Source: JANRLJ01 sp034437895 (GTDB lineage Bacteria > Chloroflexota > Anaerolineae > Aggregatilineales > Phototrophicaceae). From it: DNA of 5,982 bases. Both the position numbers and the translations under genes were made by a program. Position 1 is the stretch's first letter. Each line of letters opens with the position of its first letter. This document shows, piece by piece, positions 1 through 4,685 of the stretch. The DNA lies in assembly GCA_034437895.1 (NCBI GenBank), contig DAOTTO010000293.1:1-5982 (forward strand), given 5' to 3'. Under the pieces are notes generated by a model, which was not told the DNA's origin, searched no databases, and saw only the letters and a program-made list of their open reading frames with translations.

Positions 1-56
1 TTCATCGCGCCCGTGCCAAAATTAGTCAACTCATTAAAAACGCGAGCGCATCATGA
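1..56 (+). CDS. 3' end of an upstream gene (17 codons visible)
   Basis: In the frame starting at position 3, the sequence reads HRARAKISQLIKNASAS and then a TGA stop at 54-56. This stop overlaps the acyltransferase ATG (53-55) in an ATGA arrangement, the usual sign of two translationally coupled genes in one operon. The tail is basic and amphipathic, like the last helix of many GT4 glycosyltransferases, but 17 residues do not identify a family. Another frame (from position 1) is also open to the edge and stops at 76-78. I prefer the frame at 3 because of the ATGA junction. The 5' part lies outside the window. Confidence 0.5.
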   Translation, partial: HRARAKISQLIKNASAS

Positions 57-694
57 ACAACATCTCTGGCAGTCTTAAAAATCGTTTTTTCGGCTGGTTA
101 GATCGTCAGCTTGCGGCGCAGCGCATCCCGCCGCCTCCATTGGCGACACTCGCGCCCGGTGCAGTTATTGGGCCAGAGGGTATTATCGACAACCTGCGCG
201 GGGATAAAAATAGTGTCACCATTGGAGGAAATAGTTTTGTACGGGGACGATTGCTCACCTATGGGCATGGCGGGCAAATTACTATCGGGGACTGGTCATA
301 CATTGGGGTACGTGGTGAAATTTGGTCGATGAATTCAATCACCATTGGCAACCGCGTGTTAATCGCGCATGATGTGAATATCAACGACGGTTCGGCGCAT
401 TCGATGAACGCAGCAGAACGACATACCCACTTCCGTCATATTATCGAAAAAGGCCATCCAACGACGGCTGATGGGATGCCGGGGGTCTATTCTGCGCCAA
501 TTGTGATTGAAGATGATGTATGGATCAGCTTCGGTGTGACGATTTTACAGGGCGTAACCATCGGCGCGGGGAGCGTGATCGCTGCCGGATCGCTGGTGAC
601 GAAAGATGTCCCACCGGGGATGTTGTATCGCTGTGAAGTCAAGCCGGTGATGACCCCGTTAGAAGACATAAATGAATTAAAAGTGACCAGTTAA
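53..694 (+). CDS. Hexapeptide-repeat (left-handed beta-helix) acyltransferase, probably sugar O-acetyltransferase
   Basis: The 213-residue protein has the isoleucine/valine-rich hexapeptide rhythm of the LbH acyltransferases (WbbJ/LacA/NodL type), which transfer acetyl or other acyl groups from CoA to sugars. Repeats appear at about residues 38-60, 75-110 and 150-185. The C-terminal coil VIEDDVWISFGVTILQGVTI (151-170) and AAGSLVTKDVPPG (177-189) are the family's strongest signature. His116 in NDGSAH is the likely catalytic histidine by position relative to the THP motif of LacA/NodL. Between it and the last coils is a His-rich loop (about 117-149, with His124, 126, 129 and 135). The usual GxPAK ending is replaced by YRCEVKPV. 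The N-terminal 30 residues are a non-repeat region ending in a proline run. No good Shine-Dalgarno precedes the ATG, which fits coupling to the upstream gene. The position in a glycan cluster points to O-acetylation of a surface sugar. The acceptor is unknown. Confidence 0.9.
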   Translation: MNNISGSLKNRFFGWLDRQLAAQRIPPPPLATLAPGAVIGPEGIIDNLRGDKNSVTIGGNSFVRGRLLTYGHGGQITIGDWSYIGVRGEIWSMNSITIGNRVLIAHDVNINDGSAHSMNAAERHTHFRHIIEKGHPTTADGMPGVYSAPIVIEDDVWISFGVTILQGVTIGAGSVIAAGSLVTKDVPPGMLYRCEVKPVMTPLEDINELKVTS

Positions 695-763
695 AAGTCA
701 CGAGAAAATTATTTCTTACTGTTCTTGCGTCTTGCAGATTTACAAAGTAGGTTGTGTATATCA

Positions 764-1549
764 ATGAGCGAAACCATTGGCGAAAGCCGTTTTTGGAATG
801 AATTGTGGACGAATTATCATGTCGCGCCGAGCATTGCCTTCTGCCGTGTGCCGGAGTTGGAATACGCCTCACAATTGGATGTGAGTGGGCGTGTCCTCGA
901 TCACTGCTGCGGTGACGGGCGATTTGCATCCCTGGCATGGCCTGGAAAAACGTTAACGGCTGGCTGCGATTTTGATAAAGGCTCGATTGATTTAGCCAAC
1001 CAACGGAAGATTTATGGTCGGACGGATGTGGCGGATGTCTCGGTAAACCTCCCCTATGAGGACGGTTCATTTGATCTTGTATTTGATAACAGCGCATTGG
1101 AACACGTCAAAGATGTTGATGCTGCCTTACGCGAAGTCGCTCGCGTCCTTGCCCCTGATGGTACATTTGCCTTTAACGTTCTGAATAACCGTTATTTTGA
1201 GTGGTGGCCTTTAGACGAAAATTCCAAAAAAGCCTATCGGGATTGGCAGCCGTTTTATCATGCGTGGAGCCTACAAGAATGGCGCGATCATCTGGCGCAA
1301 GCTGGATTAAAAGTCGTCGCTGTTCAGGGTTACTTTAATACAGCATCCGCCCAGGCACTAGCCCAGCTTGATTGTGAATTTAGTGGGCATTTTATCAGCA
1401 AGCGTCCGAGCAAGCTGGTACAGCGTTATCAAAAATGGCCGCTGATATTTAAGCGTTATTGGCGCAAGCGGTTGGAAAATTTGACGTGGGAGACTGCCTC
1501 TGACGAAGGCGCGGGTTATTTCATCAAGGCGGTTCACGCCAATGGCTGA
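764..1549 (+). CDS. Class I SAM-dependent methyltransferase A (Methyltransf_11-like)
   Basis: The 261-residue protein has the order of a Rossmann-fold methyltransferase. The SAM loop is VLDHCCGDGRF (44-54), an unusual variant of LDxGCGxG with His-Cys in place of the usual hydrophobic-Gly pair. An acidic ribose-binding Asp69 lies in GCDFD. The motif LPYEDGSFDLVFDNSALEHV (96-115) is followed by EVARVLAPDGTFAFNV (124-139). The Methyltransf_11 family methylates small molecules and sugars; in this cluster a glycan or nucleotide-sugar acceptor is likely but unproven. The C-terminal region (about 212-237) is rich in Lys, Arg and Trp and may contact the membrane or a partner. I chose the ATG at 764, which has a weak GTAGG 12 bases upstream. 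A TTG at 725 would add 13 residues with no family resemblance and no ribosome binding site. The end overlaps the next gene by 8 bp, so the pair is probably co-translated. Confidence 0.88.
   Translation: MSETIGESRFWNELWTNYHVAPSIAFCRVPELEYASQLDVSGRVLDHCCGDGRFASLAWPGKTLTAGCDFDKGSIDLANQRKIYGRTDVADVSVNLPYEDGSFDLVFDNSALEHVKDVDAALREVARVLAPDGTFAFNVLNNRYFEWWPLDENSKKAYRDWQPFYHAWSLQEWRDHLAQAGLKVVAVQGYFNTASAQALAQLDCEFSGHFISKRPSKLVQRYQKWPLIFKRYWRKRLENLTWETASDEGAGYFIKAVHANG
1526..1532 (+). promoter_or_regulatory. Ribosome binding site of methyltransferase B, inside methyltransferase A
   Basis: AAGGCGG lies 9 bases before the ATG at 1542, within the last codons of the preceding gene. It supports the 1542 start and the overlapping, translationally coupled arrangement. 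Confidence 0.5.
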
Positions 1550-2393
1550 GTTGACGTGGGAGCAGGCGGTTCAATGGCTGCGCGAACAGCCTAAGCAAAA
1601 ATGGTTGGTCGATGCCTGCTATTTTGATGACCCCCTGCTGGAAGCGGCGGAACGCTTCGCCCAAAGCGAGGAATGGCAGGGAACGGTTGATCTGCTGCCG
1701 CAAAAGACAGGAAAAGCGCTTGATCTCGGCGCGGGGCGCGGCATTAGTAGTTATGCGCTGGCAAAAGCAGGCTGGCAGGTGACCGCGCTCGAACCTGATC
1801 CAAGTCTGTTGGTCGGCGGCGGCGCAATCAACAGTTTGGCACAGCAAGCCCATCTCCCGATTACGGTGGTCGAAGAATTTGGCGAACATCTGCCATTTGA
1901 AGAAAATACCTTCGATCTGGTGCATGGTCGGCAGGTGCTTCATCACGCCTATGATTTGCCCACACTCTGTAAAGAAGTTGCACGGGTGTTAAAACCCGGC
2001 GGACACTTTATCGCCACCCGCGAACACGTCATCAGCAAAAAGGAAGATTTGCAAGCCTTTCTGGATAGTCACGCGCTGCATAAATTCTATGGCGGCGAAA
2101 ATGCGTTTTTGCTGCGTGATTATAAGGCAGCCATCACAAGCGGTGGCTTGCAACTCGTGAAGGCACTGGGGCCGTTTGAAACCGTGATTAATTACTTCCC
2201 GTTGTCGCACGACCAATGGCGGGAAATTTGCGCGGGGCCAGTGGTGCATCGGGTGGGGCGAAAATTAGCAAACCTACTCACGGATGAAAGCCACATTATT
2301 GGTCGTCGCTTGTTGCAATATTATGCACGGCGGCTTTCCCAAACCAGCGACGCGCCGGGACGCTTATATAGTTTTGTGGCGGAAAAAGCGTAA
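1542..2393 (+). CDS. Class I SAM-dependent methyltransferase B
   Basis: The 283-residue protein is a second Rossmann-fold methyltransferase with canonical motifs: ALDLGAGRG (59-67) as the SAM glycine loop, Glu84 in LEPD as the ribose-binding acid, EHLPFEENTFDLVHGRQVLH (115-134) covering motifs II-III, and EVARVLKPGGHFIATREHV (145-163). The N-terminal 50 residues are helical. The C-terminal 120 residues (DYKAAITSGGLQLV at 193-206, then a basic tail) are where the acceptor specificity normally lies. It shares only the general fold and motif layout with methyltransferase A, so I do not regard the two as a recent duplication. The pair may methylate two different positions or substrates. Its stop codon (2391-2393) forms part of a 7-bp direct repeat flanking a mobile-element-like palindrome, which suggests that the original intergenic region was altered by an insertion that left the protein end intact. 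Confidence 0.9.
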   Translation: MAELTWEQAVQWLREQPKQKWLVDACYFDDPLLEAAERFAQSEEWQGTVDLLPQKTGKALDLGAGRGISSYALAKAGWQVTALEPDPSLLVGGGAINSLAQQAHLPITVVEEFGEHLPFEENTFDLVHGRQVLHHAYDLPTLCKEVARVLKPGGHFIATREHVISKKEDLQAFLDSHALHKFYGGENAFLLRDYKAAITSGGLQLVKALGPFETVINYFPLSHDQWREICAGPVVHRVGRKLANLLTDESHIIGRRLLQYYARRLSQTSDAPGRLYSFVAEKA

Positions 2394-2487
2394 ATCATAG
2401 GACTTACGCAGTTGATGAGTTTTGTAGGGGCGACTCGCCAAGTCGCCCCTACGGAAAATCTCGCTGAACTGAGTAACTTCTAAATCA
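2391..2487. mobile_element. MITE-like palindromic element with 7-bp flanking direct repeat
   Basis: The direct repeat TAAATCA occurs at 2391-2397 and again at 2481-2487, consistent with a target-site duplication. Between them lie about 83 bp (2398-2480) with no coding capacity. The ends are imperfect inverted repeats: AGGACTTACGCAGTT (2399-2413) matches the reverse complement of AACTGAGTAACTTCT (2467-2481) at 12 of 15 positions; the last base of the right end is shared with the direct repeat, so the boundary is uncertain by one base. Further inside, GAGTTTT (2417-2423) pairs approximately with AAAATCTC (2456-2463), and the centre is a perfect 12-bp stem. There is no transposase gene, so any movement would need an enzyme supplied in trans. 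Ends resembling GGACTTACGCAG and cores resembling GTAGGGGCGA are, as I remember them, common dispersed repeats in Chloroflexota and cyanobacteria. The IS family is not determined. Confidence 0.7.
2424..2452. repeat. Perfect 12-bp inverted repeat (strong hairpin) at the core of the element
   Basis: The arms GTAGGGGCGACT (2424-2435) and AGTCGCCCCTAC (2441-2452) are exact reverse complements separated by the 5-base loop CGCCA. Transcribed, this gives a stable GC-rich hairpin on either strand. No T-run follows it on either strand (GGAAAATC on +, AAAACTC on the minus strand), so it is not a canonical intrinsic terminator. It could still act as an RNA stability or attenuation element between the methyltransferase pair and the epimerase. 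Confidence 0.9.
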
Positions 2488-2524
2488 ATTATCTTGTTTA
2501 GGGTTACGCCTCTACGCTGCACAT

Positions 2525-2530
2525 AAAGGA
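2525..2530 (+). promoter_or_regulatory. Ribosome binding site of the epimerase gene
   Basis: AAAGGA lies 6 bases before the ATG at 2537. It is the clearest Shine-Dalgarno sequence in the window, fitting a gene whose translation starts independently after an intergenic gap rather than by coupling. Confidence 0.7.
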
Positions 2531-2536
2531 TAAAGC

Positions 2537-3508
2537 ATGACAGAGACACAGACTTTGATTTCCGCCGATACTCCCGTCTTAGTCACAGGCGGAAGTGGAT
2601 TCATCGGTTCGCACCTGATTGAGCGTTTGACCGAGTTCGGCGCACCTGTAACCGTCGTTGACAGCATGGCAGGCGGACATCTGGAAAATCTGCAAGCCGT
2701 CCGGCACAACGTTCACCTGATATTAGGCGATTTAAGCAATGTGTTGCACCTTAAGCGCGTCAACGTGGGCGATTTCGCTTATGTGTTTCATCTAGCAGGA
2801 AATCCTTATATCCCGCCTTCGGTAGAAAATCCGGCGTTTGATTTTCACGAAAATCTGGAAAACGCCTTTAATCTCGTAGAGGCCATTCGCCTTTCCAGCA
2901 GTAAACCGCGCTTAGTCCATATTTCATCGGCGGCGGTTTATGGCAACCCGATTCGGCTGCCGATTAGCGAAACTGACCCGACTGTACCGATTTCGCCCTA
3001 TGGCGTGAGCAAATTAGCAGGTGAGCGTTATGTCGCGGTCTTCAGCCAGCTTTACGGCATTCGTGCCGCAATTGTGCGCTTTTTTTCGGTTTATGGCCCG
3101 CGCCAACGTAAACAGGTGGTCTTCGATGTGCTGCGGAAATTACGGGATAATCCAAACGAAATTACCGTTTTTGGTGATGGTACTCAGGAACGTGATTTCG
3201 CTTATGTGACCGACATCGTGGATGCGATGCTGCTGGCGGCAACAGTTGCCCCGGCTGAAGGCGAAGCCTACAACGTCGCGCACGGCGTAGCTTACACGAT
3301 TAACGATCTGGTGCGGACATGGTGTGAAGTGCTGGATATTCAACCCGAAATTAAATATACCGGGAGTGTACGCCCTGGCGATGCAGAAAAATGGGGTGTC
3401 GATATGGCGCGGATTCAAGCACTTGGCTTCGATCCCAAAGTTGATCTAAAAACCGGCCTGACCAACATCCGTGATTGGTACGATGCAACCTTCCCAACAT
3501 CCAAATAA
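2537..3508 (+). CDS. NAD-dependent nucleotide-sugar epimerase/dehydratase (extended SDR, GalE-like)
   Basis: The 323-residue protein matches the extended short-chain dehydrogenase/reductase family acting on UDP- or dTDP-sugars. Visible features in order are the NAD-binding glycine motif VTGGSGFIGSHL (16-27), acidic Asp42 at the end of beta-2 (NAD preference), GDL (64-66), HLAG (85-88), the catalytic ISSAAVYG (129-136, Ser131 equivalent to Ser124 of E. coli GalE), the catalytic pair Tyr155-Lys159 in YGVSK, RFFSVYGPRQ (181-190), and the sugar-nucleotide region GDGTQERDFAYVTDIVDA (213-230) with RPGD (279-282). The length is typical. UDP-glucose/GlcNAc 4-epimerase or UDP-glucuronate epimerase/decarboxylase activity are all possible; the motifs do not separate them. 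It would make an activated sugar in the cytoplasm for the adjacent glycosyltransferase, whose start codon lies within the end of this gene. Confidence 0.92.
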   Translation: MTETQTLISADTPVLVTGGSGFIGSHLIERLTEFGAPVTVVDSMAGGHLENLQAVRHNVHLILGDLSNVLHLKRVNVGDFAYVFHLAGNPYIPPSVENPAFDFHENLENAFNLVEAIRLSSSKPRLVHISSAAVYGNPIRLPISETDPTVPISPYGVSKLAGERYVAVFSQLYGIRAAIVRFFSVYGPRQRKQVVFDVLRKLRDNPNEITVFGDGTQERDFAYVTDIVDAMLLAATVAPAEGEAYNVAHGVAYTINDLVRTWCEVLDIQPEIKYTGSVRPGDAEKWGVDMARIQALGFDPKVDLKTGLTNIRDWYDATFPTSK

Positions 3509-4685
3509 GAATCGCCCGCTGCGGCTGGCGTTTGGCAATCTTTGTGATCGCAACTGGATCGCGGGCTGTCATTATCTCAAGAATTTATTTGTCGCGCTCA
3601 GGACGTTGGAGCAACCGCCAGAGATTGTGCTGATCTACTGGACACCACCAGCCGATGAGACATACCAGATTCTCGCGCCTTACGTGGATGAGCAGTTGAC
3701 GTTCACCAGCGTCAGCCGTCCGCTGCCCATACGCGCCGCATCTTATCTCGCCCGTCGTTTCGATATTCCGACGAAGATTGATGTACCGATGGCGGCGTTT
3801 TTACGCCAGAATCGCGTAGATGCCCTGCTCATGATGAACGACATGGGAACGGGATTCAATTTTCCGCTGATGGTATGGGTGGCGGATTTCCAGCATGTGC
3901 ATTTACCAGAGATGTTTACGCCGCAGGAAATTCAACTCCGCAATGCAAACTTACTCACCGTCGCGGAACGGGCGACACGCATTATCCTGAGCAGCCAGAG
4001 CGCCAAACGTGATTTTGAGCAGTTCGTCCCGCAATTTCTCGATAAAGCGCGGGTACTCTCGTTTGTCTCGCAGCCGCCAGAAAAAGTCTATGAAGGCGAT
4101 TCGGCGTGGGTGTGCGAACAGTATCATCTGCCAGAGCGCTTTTTTTATCTACCTAATCAATTTTGGAAGCACAAAAACCATAAAGTCGTCATCAAGGCGT
4201 TAGCGCATCTGCGGCGGCGCTTACCACAGATTACTGTGGTCTGCACAGGCAATACGCACGATTACCGCACGCCGGGTTACTTCCCAGAGCTGCTGACGAC
4301 CATCTCAAAAGCAGGTGTTCGAGAAAATTTCGTCATTCTGGGGATGGTTCCGCATGAGCATATCTTCCCGCTGATGCGTCAATCACTGGCGATACTTCAG
4401 CCGTCGTTCTTTGAAGGGTGGAGTACTACCGTCGAGGAGACAAAATCCATCGGCAAACGGATGATTCTTTCCGATATTGATGTTCACCGCGAACAAAATC
4501 CGCCGAATGCGCTGTATTTCGACCCTAATGATTCACAATCACTCGCGGAAAAACTCATCCAGGTCTATGAAGAAGCACAGCCGGGTCCTGATCTGCTGAT
4601 GGAAGCCGCCGCCCGCGCTGATCTGCCACGCCGTACCCGTGATTTCGGGCAAACCTTTGTCGATATTGTGCGCGATCTCGTTTAG
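3483..4685 (+). CDS. GT4-family (group 1) glycosyltransferase
   Basis: The 400-residue protein has the GT-B architecture of group 1 glycosyltransferases. The N-terminal domain begins at LRLAFGNLCDRNWIAGCHYL (13-32) and contains WVADFQHVHLPEMF (132-145), a motif common in cluster GT4 enzymes of polysaccharide loci, and SSQSAKRDF (170-178). The C-terminal nucleotide-sugar-binding domain starts near FYLPNQFWKHKNH (221-233) and contains the E-x7-E signature, Glu311 to Glu319 in FEGWSTTVEE, followed by a FDPND-SLAEKL helix (346-358). It is expected to be cytoplasmic or peripheral to the membrane, transferring a sugar from a nucleotide donor with retention of configuration. A TGA at 3459-3461 closes the frame upstream, so the only starts are GTG 3471 and ATG 3483. 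I chose ATG. Neither has a Shine-Dalgarno and both lie inside the epimerase gene (overlap 38 or 26 bp), so translation probably depends on coupling. Donor and acceptor are unknown. Confidence 0.9.
   Translation: MQPSQHPNKNRPLRLAFGNLCDRNWIAGCHYLKNLFVALRTLEQPPEIVLIYWTPPADETYQILAPYVDEQLTFTSVSRPLPIRAASYLARRFDIPTKIDVPMAAFLRQNRVDALLMMNDMGTGFNFPLMVWVADFQHVHLPEMFTPQEIQLRNANLLTVAERATRIILSSQSAKRDFEQFVPQFLDKARVLSFVSQPPEKVYEGDSAWVCEQYHLPERFFYLPNQFWKHKNHKVVIKALAHLRRRLPQITVVCTGNTHDYRTPGYFPELLTTISKAGVRENFVILGMVPHEHIFPLMRQSLAILQPSFFEGWSTTVEETKSIGKRMILSDIDVHREQNPPNALYFDPNDSQSLAEKLIQVYEEAQPGPDLLMEAAARADLPRRTRDFGQTFVDIVRDLV

Noticed and set aside
677..701. TTAAAAGT direct repeat (677-684, 691-698) and a 5-bp GTGAC/GTCAC hairpin at the end of the acyltransferase
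   Set aside because: AT-rich and very short; the stem is too weak and lacks a T-run, so neither a terminator nor a meaningful repeat can be claimed.
732..760. Promoter-like pair TTGCAG and TGTATA with a 17-base spacer before methyltransferase A
   Set aside because: The -10-like box ends only 3 bases before the ATG at 764, so transcription would begin inside the coding region. Not usable for this gene unless its start is further downstream.
725..763. TTG start giving a 13-residue longer methyltransferase A
   Set aside because: No ribosome binding site before 725 and the added residues look non-coding. The ATG at 764 is the better start.
639..1097. Long minus-strand open frame of 152 codons opposite the acyltransferase end and methyltransferase A
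   Set aside because: Its product is low in family-like motifs and it lies opposite a well-supported methyltransferase; it is a shadow frame.
1524..1946. Minus-strand open frame of 140 codons opposite methyltransferase B
   Set aside because: It covers the conserved SAM-binding region of the real gene on the other strand and has no recognisable motif of its own.
2424..2465. Intrinsic terminator after methyltransferase B
   Set aside because: The stem is strong but followed by GGAAAATC rather than a T-run on the + strand, so it does not meet the usual definition; it is better explained as the core of the palindromic element.
2391..2487. CRISPR repeat unit
   Set aside because: Only one palindromic unit is present with no spacer-repeat periodicity.
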